Positions 1-8,221 of a stretch of DNA of 18,453 bases are shown piece after piece. The notes below the pieces were generated by a model, which ran no database searches, was not told the DNA's origin, and was given only the letters and a program-made list of their open reading frames with translations. The position numbers were made by a program, and so were the translations under genes. Numbering within the stretch: the stretch's first letter is position 1; every line of letters begins with the position of its first letter. The DNA is from Clostridiaceae bacterium (GTDB taxonomy: Bacteria > Bacillota > Clostridia > Saccharofermentanales > UBA5734): NCBI GenBank assembly GCA_012729935.1, contig JAAYBY010000070.1:1-18453 (forward strand). The letters are read 5' to 3'.

Positions 1-723
1 CGTATACGATTTTTCCATCTGATGACTGAGATAAGCTTCAGATACAGCAAGAAATGATTCGCGTGTGCCCGGATCTATTGAGAATCGGAACAATCTGGTG
101 ACCGGTACATTCTGAATGTGCAGCAGACAGTCGAGCACACCTTTCGATAAACGGGTCGCATCTGTCGTTCTGGACAGACAGGCCTGACGGCTGCAAACGA
201 GTCCACCGGCCTGCAGACTGAAACGATAGCCATTGTGTGTTTCAGACGTCCTGTTACAGATCACACAGCCTTCCAGATGCGGTGCGAAGCCAATCAGCAT
301 CAGCAACTTCATCTGTGCAACATGAACCATCAGGAGCGGATCCTGTTCATTGCTGATCGCGTGAAGACTGAAAGCCCAGAGTGTATATACTGAAGTCTGC
401 GGACTGTCATCCCGCGTGACATCGATCACAATTTCTGCCAGATGGGTCGCACAGATCAGACGGCTTAAATCTTCCTGAAGCGGCTGAAATGATGTGATCA
501 ATTCCGAGGCGTTTAACCGATACTTGTTTTTATTCTCGAACAGTTCAAAAGACGCAAAGGAGAAAAGCTGGGTTGTCAGAAGATGCGGACTGCGATTACG
601 GCGTGCGCCGCGTACAGAAACTGTGATCAGTCCCATAGATTCTGTCAACAGATCAATGATTCGATCGGCCTCACCGACCGGAACCACACGAATGACAAAT
701 CCTTTGGCTTTAATATGCCCCAT
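1..723 (-). CDS. recO: DNA repair protein RecO (3' end cut by window edge)
   Basis: RecO is the recombination mediator of the RecFOR pathway. It binds single-stranded DNA and helps load RecA on SSB-coated gaps. I translated this frame directly: it starts with ATG at 721-723 (MGHIKAKGFVIRVVPVGEAD...) and stays open for 241 codons to base 1, so only a few residues can be missing against the usual length of about 250. The N-terminal OB fold shows the typical GLITVSVRGARR stretch near residues 31-42. A zinc-binding set is visible as CVIC (Cys153, Cys156) followed by Cys177 and Cys182. An AGGTG ribosome site lies 7-8 bases before the ATG, inside the 14-base gap after era. It is the last visible gene of the long minus-strand operon, and the era-recO order is common in Bacillota. 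No terminator can be seen because the gene runs off the window. Confidence 0.93.
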   Translation of the reverse strand, partial: MGHIKAKGFVIRVVPVGEADRIIDLLTESMGLITVSVRGARRNRSPHLLTTQLFSFASFELFENKNKYRLNASELITSFQPLQEDLSRLICATHLAEIVIDVTRDDSPQTSVYTLWAFSLHAISNEQDPLLMVHVAQMKLLMLIGFAPHLEGCVICNRTSETHNGYRFSLQAGGLVCSRQACLSRTTDATRLSKGVLDCLLHIQNVPVTRLFRFSIDPGTRESFLAVSEAYLSHQMEKSYT

Positions 724-737
724 GTTTGTTCACCTGG

Positions 738-1670
738 TCATTTTCGAGTTTCAAACCCGAGATTTTTCAGGATATCGGACTTGTTTCGCCAGTCTTCACG
801 TACTTTGACAAACAATTCAAGATAACAGGGGCACTCCAGCATTGATTCAATATTGATGCGTGCTGCGGTTCCGATTCTTTTAAGCATGGAACCCTGGCGG
901 CCAATGATGATTTTCTTATGTGATTCACGATCACAGTAAATGACCGCATGGATAAAAACACGCTCGCGTTCCGGACTTCCCTCTTCCTCGAAAAGTTCAA
1001 TGGACACGGCTACACCGTGGGGAATTTCCTCGTGTGTCAATAATAATATCTGTTCGCGAATCAGTTCACCGGCCAGAGACCGTTCTGTCTGATCTGTAAT
1101 ACTGTCAGCCGGGAAATAACGGGGTCCTTCGGGCAGGCGCCTGGTGATCTCTTCCAGAATAATGTTCATCCCGTCGCCGGACCGGGCGGATAATGGAATA
1201 ATCGACATGAAAGGATATGCTTTGTTGTATCGCTCAATAACCGGCAGCAAATTCTCTTTGGGCATTTTATCGACTTTGTTCAGAGCCAGTATAACGGGCT
1301 TATCCATTTGTCTGACTGACGCCAGAAGCTGTTGCTCCTGCTTTGGCAATTCGTTGCGCCTCGCTTCTGACGCCGCAGCCGCATCCGTTATCATCAGGAC
1401 AATGTCGCTGTCCATCACAGCTGTTGTTATGCGTCCTGCCATATAACGGTCCAACCGTGACTTGGGCTGGTGATAGCCCGGCGTATCCAGAAAAATAATC
1501 TGACTATCGGGCTGATCGATAATAGCCTGGATTATATGCCGCGTAGTCTGCGGTTTGGGTGATGTGATCGCAAGGTGAAGTCCGGATAACTGGTTTAATA
1601 ACGTTGATTTTCCGGCATTTGGTAAGCCTATAAGGCTGACAAAACCCGATCGGAATGGCTGTTGATTCAT
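738..1670 (-). CDS. era: GTPase Era
   Basis: Era is an essential GTPase that binds the 3' end of 16S rRNA and acts as an assembly checkpoint for the 30S subunit. The 310-residue length is normal. GTPase motifs appear in order: G1 GLPNAGKS (15-22), G2 region around QTTR (41-44), G3 DTPG (62-65), G4 NKVD (131-134) and G5 SARSG (161-165). The C-terminal KH domain carries IIGRQGSMLKRIG at about 255-267. The G1 box reads GLPNAGKS where many Era proteins have GRPNVGKS, but the P-loop consensus is intact. The ATG at 1668-1670 overlaps the ybeY stop as ATGA, and an AAGGAG site sits 7-8 bases upstream, so translation is probably coupled to ybeY. Unlike in Bacillus subtilis, no dgkA or cdd lies between ybeY and era. 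Confidence 0.97.
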   Translation of the reverse strand: MNQQPFRSGFVSLIGLPNAGKSTLLNQLSGLHLAITSPKPQTTRHIIQAIIDQPDSQIIFLDTPGYHQPKSRLDRYMAGRITTAVMDSDIVLMITDAAAASEARRNELPKQEQQLLASVRQMDKPVILALNKVDKMPKENLLPVIERYNKAYPFMSIIPLSARSGDGMNIILEEITRRLPEGPRYFPADSITDQTERSLAGELIREQILLLTHEEIPHGVAVSIELFEEEGSPERERVFIHAVIYCDRESHKKIIIGRQGSMLKRIGTAARINIESMLECPCYLELFVKVREDWRNKSDILKNLGFETRK

Positions 1671-2221
1671 GATTTATCTCCTTCTTGAAACCCCGATCGA
1701 TCGAGATTTATTGCGTCTAACACGTCTCTTTGCAGCTGACGCATCGTTTGTTCACGTTCTGTGCGATCGTGATCAAATCCGATCAGATGCAGGAATCCAT
1801 GAAGCGTCAGAAAAGCAATTTCCCGTTCAAATGAATGACCATATGCGTGTGATTGTCGACTGGCCTGGTCCAGACAAATCAATAAATCTCCCAATGGCAT
1901 TGCCAGCTGTCTCCCTTGCTCATAATCTGCTGGACCGATTAGTTGTTTAACACGACCATCATACATATGAATCAATGGAAATGACAAAACATCTGTTGTA
2001 CAATCGACTCCGCGCGTCTCGCGGTTGATTCGCCGCATAATCCGCGGTCCGGTCAATGTGATCGAAATCTGCGGTTCTGCTTTCACATCAAGAAGCCACG
2101 GCATTTCGTACTCTGTATTAAGCAGTATCATCTGTTCTGCCTTTTGCAGCGTATGACGAATGACAGCCTTGATCGGTGCCGTTTGGTATTTAGTTTGCCG
2201 GTTGTTGAACTGGATGATCAT
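1667..2221 (-). CDS. ybeY: rRNA maturation endoribonuclease YbeY
   Basis: YbeY is a zinc-dependent endoribonuclease involved in 16S rRNA 3'-end maturation and 70S quality control. The signature HGFLHLIGFDH lies at residues 141-151; His141, His145 and His151 are the three metal ligands. TDVLSFP (76-82) is the other family hallmark. I place the start at the ATG at 2219-2221 (184 residues), because MIIQFNNRQTKY matches the usual short beta-strand start of clostridial homologues. The frame is open further upstream, with ATG at 2240-2242 and 2315-2317, but those residues are unlike YbeY and lie inside pgpH. The chosen start still overlaps the end of pgpH by 32 bases, and ybeY overlaps era by 4 bases. 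The ribosome site for 2221 (AAAGGG) is rather distant at about 12 bases, so a start at 2242 (191 residues) is the main alternative. Confidence 0.94.
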   Translation of the reverse strand: MIIQFNNRQTKYQTAPIKAVIRHTLQKAEQMILLNTEYEMPWLLDVKAEPQISITLTGPRIMRRINRETRGVDCTTDVLSFPLIHMYDGRVKQLIGPADYEQGRQLAMPLGDLLICLDQASRQSHAYGHSFEREIAFLTLHGFLHLIGFDHDRTEREQTMRQLQRDVLDAINLDRSGFQEGDKS

Positions 2222-4379
2222 CTGGATATTTGACCCTTTCATGAAAATGACCTGAATAGACTTGGATGAATGCTTCAATAATCCGTTCAACATCTGAGAA
2301 AGAGAGACCGGAAGCAATCAACTGATCTTGCTCATTTTTGGTTTTAATGATCCGTCTGATCAGTTTTCCTGCGGCTTCTATATCACTGGTTCCGGTCGAT
2401 TTCATCGCAGCCTCAACCGAATCAGCCAGCATAACGATCGCGGACTCACGCGTACTGGGAATCGGACAATGGTACCTGTACTGATCAGAATCCGGGCTGT
2501 CAAATCCGTTCGTCTCAGCTAATGACTGTGCTTTTCGGAGAAAATAGATTTGTTCAGTAGAGCCATGATGTTCATGAACCATGCGGAGTATCGGAGCAGG
2601 CAGCCGATAACGTCTTCCAATTCGAACACCCGCATCCGGATGGCTTAAGATGATTTTCGCGCTTTGTTCAGGCGGCAGCTCATCATGCGGATTATGACCC
2701 TCCTGATTTTCTGTGAACATGAGTGGATTCTCGAGTTTGCCGATATCATGATAATAGGCACCAACACGTGCAAGCAGTGCATCGGCATTAATCGCAACAG
2801 CAGCCGAATCAGCCAGATTTGCCACCATCATACTGTGTTGTGAACTACCTGGAGCTTCCACAAACAGCCGACGCAGAAGCGGATGGCCCGGTTGAGACAA
2901 TTCAATCAGGCGCATCGGGGAGACAGAGTTGAACAGCATCTCAAACAAGGGCATCAGGCCGATTGCTGCAATAACCGAAAGGGCACCGCTGACGGCGGCA
3001 TACCCGCTGTTCAAAACAACATCCGACCATGCTTCTTTTAACATGATACTAAAGGAAAAGGCCGTTAGAATATTGGCTCCTGACGTGGCCAGAATGATAA
3101 ATGCGTAATTATCCTTACGAATAATACCTTTGGCAAATAAAGCTGCGACCAGACTGCCGATCATCGCCACTGCAAGAAAAATCGGGTTGAAATTGGTCAT
3201 CGGAAGAATCAGTACGGAAAGGCAGAGCGACAAGATAACAGCCGCACGAAACCCAAAATATGACGCAATCAGTACGGCAGCAAAATAGACCGGCGGTGAC
3301 AACGTTGCATAACGCGTAATGGTAACAGAGATCAGAAGCGGAATAATCAACGACAGAAGCAGTGCAACCATGTCCCGGGCACTGCTGATGCTTTCTTTCT
3401 CATAGTGCCGGATATAAAACGCAGCAATGCCGACGACAAGGAGAAGCAGAAGAAATATGCCGGCAAGATGATAATAATCAAATTGACCACTGTTGATCAA
3501 ATCCAGATCTTCAAGCAGGCTGTACATCTCTTCCGTGATCACTTCATCCATCGCAACAATCCGGGTGCCTTTCTCAATCATGACCGGATTATTCAGCACT
3601 CGATTATAAGCAGCCTGACGAGCGTTGTCGGTTGCTGCTGCATCGAAAATAACATTTGGTTCGAGCAGCAATGTCAACGTTCGTTCTATGACAAACACGT
3701 CATCACGTTCATACAATACGTCTTCATTCAGGTCGTTAATTTTTTGATTCAGATTGTTTCTCAGACTGGCGGCATCAATCCGTTCACTCATGATTTGATC
3801 GCTGATCGATTCTACATGGTTTTCGATACGGTTCAGCCGATCATCTGATACAGATGCAAAGACCAGACTGTCATTTTGACTGATAATCAGATTCAACTCC
3901 CGATTAATCATCAGGCTGATTCGTTCAGACAACGCTTCAGTGTCAATTACCTGGACAGGTGGTCTTGTTGGCTCCGGTTGGACGGTTGGCAGTGGATTAC
4001 CATCCGAATCTGTCTCTTGCGATGTGCTGGTTGACAATGGCAGCGAAGGCATGTCTTTCATCGGCGGGTCAGCACGTTCATTACGGATCAGCTCAAAAAA
4101 ACGGTCGAGTCTTTGATCAACACGATTGACAATCTCATCAGAACGGAGAATCACTTCGCCAACTTCTGCAGCTGCGCGGGCTGCCCGACGTTCTGTTTCG
4201 ACCTGATCGCGAATACTTCTCGGCGCTACAATATCGTAAGGACTGACATCTCCGGGACGCAGCATGTATTTCTCCGGAATCGAACCGGTATAGACAGCGG
4301 CCAGAACAATCGCGACCAGAACAAGAGAAACAAGAAAAACAAGCACAACACGAAGTCGCGAGGATATCTTCACAAACAA
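2190..4379 (-). CDS. pgpH: PgpH-type membrane HD phosphohydrolase (c-di-AMP phosphodiesterase family)
   Basis: Members of this 7TMR-HD family (PgpH of Listeria, YqfF of Bacillus) hydrolyse cyclic di-AMP at the membrane. At 729 residues the length is typical. One membrane helix lies at about 10-30, then a large extracytoplasmic domain to about 300, then a run of hydrophobic helices at about 305-480, and a cytoplasmic HD domain. Likely metal ligands are His515, the HD pair His544-Asp545 (YYHDIGK), His580 and the HEHHG segment at 603-607. Inside the extracytoplasmic domain, residues about 103-145 form a Pro/Ser/Thr-rich, probably disordered insert. The start is non-ATG: TTG at 4377-4379 directly abuts the phoH stop, with GGGGAGG only 4 bases upstream. 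GTG at 4371-4373 has 10-base spacing and is an equal candidate. The phoH-pgpH-ybeY order is conserved in Bacillota. The c-di-AMP activity is inferred from the family. Confidence 0.93.
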   Translation of the reverse strand: MFVKISSRLRVVLVFLVSLVLVAIVLAAVYTGSIPEKYMLRPGDVSPYDIVAPRSIRDQVETERRAARAAAEVGEVILRSDEIVNRVDQRLDRFFELIRNERADPPMKDMPSLPLSTSTSQETDSDGNPLPTVQPEPTRPPVQVIDTEALSERISLMINRELNLIISQNDSLVFASVSDDRLNRIENHVESISDQIMSERIDAASLRNNLNQKINDLNEDVLYERDDVFVIERTLTLLLEPNVIFDAAATDNARQAAYNRVLNNPVMIEKGTRIVAMDEVITEEMYSLLEDLDLINSGQFDYYHLAGIFLLLLLVVGIAAFYIRHYEKESISSARDMVALLLSLIIPLLISVTITRYATLSPPVYFAAVLIASYFGFRAAVILSLCLSVLILPMTNFNPIFLAVAMIGSLVAALFAKGIIRKDNYAFIILATSGANILTAFSFSIMLKEAWSDVVLNSGYAAVSGALSVIAAIGLMPLFEMLFNSVSPMRLIELSQPGHPLLRRLFVEAPGSSQHSMMVANLADSAAVAINADALLARVGAYYHDIGKLENPLMFTENQEGHNPHDELPPEQSAKIILSHPDAGVRIGRRYRLPAPILRMVHEHHGSTEQIYFLRKAQSLAETNGFDSPDSDQYRYHCPIPSTRESAIVMLADSVEAAMKSTGTSDIEAAGKLIRRIIKTKNEQDQLIASGLSFSDVERIIEAFIQVYSGHFHERVKYPDDHPVQQPAN

Positions 4380-5336
4380 TCAGCCTCCCCTCTGCCCTGT
4401 CTTCTCGTATGCTCGAATAATCCGTTGGACCAGGGCATTACGAACAACATCCCGCTGCGATAGCTCGACAAATGCGATTCCCTCCACATCCTGCAGGATG
4501 TGTCTGGCTTCCTTTAGTCCCGATTTTTTTTCAAAAGGAAGATCTATCTGTGTAATATCGCCGGTCACAACGGCACGCGAATGAAAGCCCAGTCTTGTCA
4601 AGAACATTTTAATCTGTTCCGGTGTCGTATTCTGCGCTTCATCCAGAATAATAAACGAATCGTCCAGTGTCCGGCCTCGCATATAAGCCAGCGGTGATAC
4701 TTCAATTAGACCCTTGTCGAGATTTTTCAGATATTGGTCAACACCCATCAGTTCGTTCAGGGCATCGTATAAGGGCCGCATATACGGATCAACTTTGTTC
4801 TGCAGATCGCCCGGCAGGAACCCAAGCTTCTCACCAGCTTCTACCGCTGGTCGTGTCAGGATAATTCGGCTGACCTCATGCGCTCTAAACGCGTTGACAG
4901 CCATCGCGACAGCAAGATATGTCTTTCCCGTTCCGGCAGGTCCAATAGCAAATGTAATTTCGTTGTCTCGGATAGATTGGACAAAATTCTTCTGGCCCAG
5001 CGTCTTGCTTCTAACAGGTCTTCCTTTTGCTGTCACACAAATACAGTCAGGTGTGTAGCCGACTACCTGATCAAGATGATTCTCATTTGCCATATCGGTC
5101 AGATACGTTACAAGCTGCAAATTAATCGGATGGCCCTGTCGGTCTATTTCCAGCAATTGATCACAGACTGCAGCAGCCTTGCCAACAGACTCTGAATCGC
5201 CGGATATAATCAGACCGCTGTCAGTTACTTCACAATCGACGCCTAGAATCTGGCCAATAATGTCAAGATGCCCGTTGCATGTACCAAATACAGCTAGTGC
5301 TGCCTGCGGATGATCTACACTGATTCTTCGTTCCAC
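4380..5336 (-). CDS. phoH: PhoH family ATPase
   Basis: PhoH-like (YqfE/PhoH, YbeZ) proteins are P-loop ATPases thought to act in RNA metabolism together with YbeY. The Walker A motif GPAGTGKT is at residues 132-139 and the Walker B stretch FIILDEAQN at 228-236. The family segments TRPAVEAGEKLGFLPGDL (about 161-178) and VVTGDITQIDLP (from about 257) are clear, and the N-terminal ~110 residues look like the small KH-like domain seen in this family. Length 318 is normal. The start is GTG at 5334-5336, supported by an AAGGGGG ribosome site 7 bases upstream in the 13-base gap. The stop at 4380-4382 touches the pgpH start, so the genes are almost certainly co-transcribed. In many Clostridia the sporulation-linked yqfC and yqfD genes sit just upstream of phoH; here two DUF881 genes occupy that place. 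Confidence 0.95.
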   Translation of the reverse strand: MERRISVDHPQAALAVFGTCNGHLDIIGQILGVDCEVTDSGLIISGDSESVGKAAAVCDQLLEIDRQGHPINLQLVTYLTDMANENHLDQVVGYTPDCICVTAKGRPVRSKTLGQKNFVQSIRDNEITFAIGPAGTGKTYLAVAMAVNAFRAHEVSRIILTRPAVEAGEKLGFLPGDLQNKVDPYMRPLYDALNELMGVDQYLKNLDKGLIEVSPLAYMRGRTLDDSFIILDEAQNTTPEQIKMFLTRLGFHSRAVVTGDITQIDLPFEKKSGLKEARHILQDVEGIAFVELSQRDVVRNALVQRIIRAYEKTGQRGG

Positions 5337-5349
5337 GAACGATCCCCCT

Positions 5350-6066
5350 TTAAGATGATTTCGGCATCAGAAGATCAATTTTAAATGCTATACTGTCTTC
5401 ATTTAAGGCCGGAACCGTTAGTTCAGGAACAGGTGAAATCTGGATACTATACTGGTCGCTCTGGATCTGTCCGTCTGCAAGAATGGCTCGCTTGACAGTA
5501 TCAAGATAATCAAGTATCGATGTCTCATTCTTGGGATCCGTAATCGCTTTTATTTCAAAAGGTTCCTGTCTGCTGTAATTATTGCCATTGATGATAAGAT
5601 TTGAGCCGCTGCTGCGGATTTCACTGGTTGCGACCAGACGTTCATCATTAATCGAAACTGCCTGCGCACCGAGATTTCTCAATTCATTGACAAACTGCCT
5701 GAGCACACTGTCGCGAATGTCGATTCCTTCACCCGACTGTACCGTGATGACAATTCCGTAATTACGTACCTCACGCAGACCGGCAAAAATGGCGGCTCTT
5801 TCTTTTTCCCTCACGATCGATTCGATTTGCGCATTACCGGACGCTTTGTCATTTTCCAGTATTTGTACATAATCATATAATTCAGCATTACGTTCTGCCA
5901 GCTCATTATTCTTGTTGATCAAATCGATGAGCTTGGTCTGGAGTTCAGCAATATTCTCTTCACGTAAATTGCTCAAATTGACATTTTTCATCTGCAGTGC
6001 AATCAGAACGCCCAGAATAACACAAACAGCCGTCAAGGCTACATTTCTAACCAGTGCTTGTTTCAT
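5350..6066 (-). CDS. DUF881 family membrane-anchored coiled-coil protein (second of tandem pair)
   Basis: This is a 238-residue protein with an N-terminal membrane helix (about residues 8-26), a coiled-coil stretch (about 30-95, rich in Glu, Asn and Lys in heptad-like spacing) and a C-terminal DUF881 domain. The domain is recognised from VRNYGIVITVQSGEGID, followed by the conserved pattern FVNELRNLGAQAVSINDERL. It lacks the usual GPG before IVITV, reading NYG instead, so it is the more divergent of the pair. The likely topology is one helix with the domain outside the membrane, as in the YlxW/YlxX proteins of Bacillus, whose function is not known. The ATG at 6064-6066 overlaps the stop of the first DUF881 gene by 4 bases, and GGAGGG lies 9 bases upstream. 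Only 13 bases separate it from phoH. I cannot assign a function. Confidence 0.85.
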   Translation of the reverse strand: MKQALVRNVALTAVCVILGVLIALQMKNVNLSNLREENIAELQTKLIDLINKNNELAERNAELYDYVQILENDKASGNAQIESIVREKERAAIFAGLREVRNYGIVITVQSGEGIDIRDSVLRQFVNELRNLGAQAVSINDERLVATSEIRSSGSNLIINGNNYSRQEPFEIKAITDPKNETSILDYLDTVKRAILADGQIQSDQYSIQISPVPELTVPALNEDSIAFKIDLLMPKSS

Positions 6067-6818
6067 GGCGTGTTTCCCTCCAATAACGTGATGTACCTCT
6101 GAAATTGATCCGCTTCCATAAACGGCGGAACAGTCACGGTCTCGCTGGTCTCTGACGATACAATCAAACCAATTTCAGTCGACTTCCGAAGGTTCAGCAT
6201 CTCATCACCGTCAATCACAGATTGAAGTGCGACGGGATCACCGATCGCTTTAATGACAAAAGGCGGCAACATGCGCGACTGATTGCATCGAATGGTTGAC
6301 CCGATACAGATGACCGACGAAACATGGGTGATTCTGAGATCATTGACGGAAATGGCAGCCGCTCCTGCGTTACGCAGCAAGTCAATCACATGCCGGATAT
6401 CACCATCATGAACAATCGATGCATCTGAGTCTTTAAGAATATCATAGCCAGGCTTATCGTTCAATGTAACAATGATGCCTGGTCCGTTGACCTCCGTAAA
6501 ACCTGCCAGGACGCGGACGTATTGAAGTTCATTAGAAAGCGTATCATACCCCTGGTCAATCAATAACGCCTCAATGACTGCAGCTTTTCGTTCATTTAGT
6601 TCTTTGTTTTCCTGTTCAAGCCGAGCGTATTTATCCTGCTGATCCTGTAATTGCTTTTCAAACTCCCGATACTGAAAGATCAGATCCTGTCGTTTTGTTT
6701 CGGATCGGACAGATTCCACATGGTTCATGATAATGATACCAAACAGCAGAAAAATAACAAACAGCAGACTTTGCTGAAGCAATTTCTTTTTATCCTGCTT
6801 TTGGAATTTCTTTTTCAT
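6063..6818 (-). CDS. DUF881 family membrane-anchored coiled-coil protein (first of tandem pair)
   Basis: This 251-residue protein has a Lys-rich cytoplasmic start, one membrane helix at about 15-31, a coiled coil at about 35-85 and a DUF881 domain. The domain shows NGPGIIVTLNDKPG followed by IVHDGDIRHVIDLLRNAGAAAISVNDLRI, which is the family hallmark. DUF881 proteins in Bacillus (YlxW, YlxX) lie beside the division genes and have no proven role. The domain probably faces outside the membrane. The ATG at 6816-6818 overlaps the rluD stop as ATGA, with GGAG 8 bases upstream. The same kind of 4-base overlap leads into the second DUF881 gene, so the two proteins are likely made in equal amounts and may form a hetero-oligomer through their coiled coils (inference). 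Confidence 0.88.
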   Translation of the reverse strand: MKKKFQKQDKKKLLQQSLLFVIFLLFGIIIMNHVESVRSETKRQDLIFQYREFEKQLQDQQDKYARLEQENKELNERKAAVIEALLIDQGYDTLSNELQYVRVLAGFTEVNGPGIIVTLNDKPGYDILKDSDASIVHDGDIRHVIDLLRNAGAAAISVNDLRITHVSSVICIGSTIRCNQSRMLPPFVIKAIGDPVALQSVIDGDEMLNLRKSTEIGLIVSSETSETVTVPPFMEADQFQRYITLLEGNTP

Positions 6819-7714
6819 AAAAGACGCTCCGCGACCTGACTGAACGATGCAGGCACAGGACAGCTTAATCTGAGCTGCCGGTTTGTCACAGGATGGATAA
6901 ATGACAGTTCAGACGCGTGAAGAACCTGCCCGTGCAATCCGTATTGCGGCCAGCCTTTGGCATAAAGCGGATCTCCCACAACCGGGTGCCCGATATAAAG
7001 CATATGTACACGGATCTGATGCGTTCGACCGGTTTCAAGATGCACTTCCAGCCAGCTGGCTCGATCAGAAGTTTGATGCGTTGTAAAATGACTGACTGCC
7101 GGTTTTCCATCCGCAACAACACTCATTCTCTGCCGATGGTTCGGATCACGTCCAATCGGTGCATCAACTGTCCCGGTTTTTGCCTTTACTGATCCATGGA
7201 CAAGAGCCTGATAAACACGTTCAATCTCATGACGTCGGATTTTCTGGCTAATATCCTGGTGAATACGATTATCCTTAACAGCCAGAATCAGTCCAGACGT
7301 ATCTTTATCGATGCGGTGCACAATTCCCGGCCTGATAACGCCGTTCAAATCAGACAGCTGGCCTTTACAGTGGTTCAGCAGCGCGTTGACTAATGTCTGG
7401 TCACGATGCCCCGGTGCAGGATGTACGACCATACCCTGAGGTTTGTTGACGACAATCAGATAGTCATCTTCATAAACGACATCAAGTTTGATTGCCTGCG
7501 GCTGAATAGTTGTCAGTTCAGGCTCTGGAAAGGCAACTGAAATGACTTCTCCAATTTTTGTTTTCCAGGATGGTTTAACCGATTCGCCACGGACAGTTAC
7601 GTGTCCATCTGACACAAGTTTCTGCAGATAGGAGCGTGAGCAGTCAGTCAGATGCTCAGAAAGGTATCGATCGATTCGAACACCTGATTCGGTTATCGGT
7701 ATTTGTATTGACAT
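6815..7714 (-). CDS. rluD: RluA/RluD family 23S rRNA pseudouridine synthase
   Basis: The family isomerises specific uridines to pseudouridine in 23S rRNA; RluD-type members act on the helix 69 loop. The N-terminal S4 RNA-binding domain spans about residues 12-60 (GVRIDRYLSEHL...SRSYLQKLVSDGHVTVRG). The catalytic motif HRIDKDTSG lies at 133-141, with Asp136 as the expected nucleophile. The later GRTHQIRVHM segment is also typical. At 299 residues it is full length. The ATG at 7712-7714 abuts the lspA stop with no gap, and a GAGGA site lies about 7 bases upstream. The lspA-rluD pairing is conserved in Bacillota, where it usually stands before pyrR, so its fusion to the phoH-era block is the unusual point. 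Exact substrate uridines are not shown by the sequence. Confidence 0.93.
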   Translation of the reverse strand: MSIQIPITESGVRIDRYLSEHLTDCSRSYLQKLVSDGHVTVRGESVKPSWKTKIGEVISVAFPEPELTTIQPQAIKLDVVYEDDYLIVVNKPQGMVVHPAPGHRDQTLVNALLNHCKGQLSDLNGVIRPGIVHRIDKDTSGLILAVKDNRIHQDISQKIRRHEIERVYQALVHGSVKAKTGTVDAPIGRDPNHRQRMSVVADGKPAVSHFTTHQTSDRASWLEVHLETGRTHQIRVHMLYIGHPVVGDPLYAKGWPQYGLHGQVLHASELSFIHPVTNRQLRLSCPVPASFSQVAERLL

Positions 7715-8221
7715 CTAATCGTCCTCATGCGGTCTGGCCGTCTGTTTTTTTGGATCCGGAATCAGGCTGTCCATCAGAGACTGATCTTTAATAATAAACA
7801 GACACAGCAGGATCGTACCACATACTATGAGTGTATCAGCCAGATTAAATGTTGGAAATATATATGATCCGAAATGAAAATCAAGGTAATCGACGACAAA
7901 ACCCAGCCTGACCCGATCAATCAGATTTCCGATACTGCCGGAAACAATGATCGCCAGCGGCAGACGCAGACGAAGGGATTTGTTGCGGGCGATCAGGATC
8001 ATCATCGCAATCGATAACAGAAACGACAATCCTGAAAGAATATAGATTCCCCAGTCCGGTCCTGCCAGAAAACTCCAGGCACCGCCGGTATTTTTGCGAT
8101 ACGTCAAATAAAAGAACGAGTCAATAACCGTGATTCTTTCCGTTACTGCGATTTGGGCCTGCACCAGATATTTGAAAAGCTGATCCAACGCGCTTAATAT
8201 AATAATGATGATCCAGACCAT
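7715..8221 (-). CDS. lspA: Lipoprotein signal peptidase LspA (signal peptidase II)
   Basis: LspA is an aspartyl protease of the membrane that cuts the signal peptide from diacylglyceryl-modified prolipoproteins just before the lipidated cysteine. Four hydrophobic helices are visible. Conserved boxes are the NTGGAWS segment (about 44-50), GNLIDR (98-103), the VVDY box with Asp111 and FNLAD with Asp129. The last two Asp residues are the expected catalytic pair. I chose the ATG at 8219-8221 (168 residues), because GAGGAG sits 8 bases before it. A GTG at 8225-8227 is only 2 bases from that site and is less likely. The gene overlaps the 3' end of the upstream lipoprotein gene by 28 bases, so the peptidase is made in coupling with a probable substrate. 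The C-terminal tail is charged and follows the last helix. Confidence 0.95.
   Translation of the reverse strand: MVWIIIIILSALDQLFKYLVQAQIAVTERITVIDSFFYLTYRKNTGGAWSFLAGPDWGIYILSGLSFLLSIAMMILIARNKSLRLRLPLAIIVSGSIGNLIDRVRLGFVVDYLDFHFGSYIFPTFNLADTLIVCGTILLCLFIIKDQSLMDSLIPDPKKQTARPHEDD

Noticed and set aside
494..825. Plus-strand frames across the recO/era junction
   Set aside because: They are antisense to the start of recO and the end of era, and overlap each other in different frames; their residues look like shadow coding.
2222..2317. Longer N-terminus for YbeY (start at 2317)
   Set aside because: The extra 32 residues lie inside the pgpH HD-domain end, are not YbeY-like, and the family start pattern begins at 2221.
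3405..3848. A 147-codon plus-strand frame inside pgpH
   Set aside because: It is antisense to the middle of a clear PgpH protein, without a promoter or recognisable domain.
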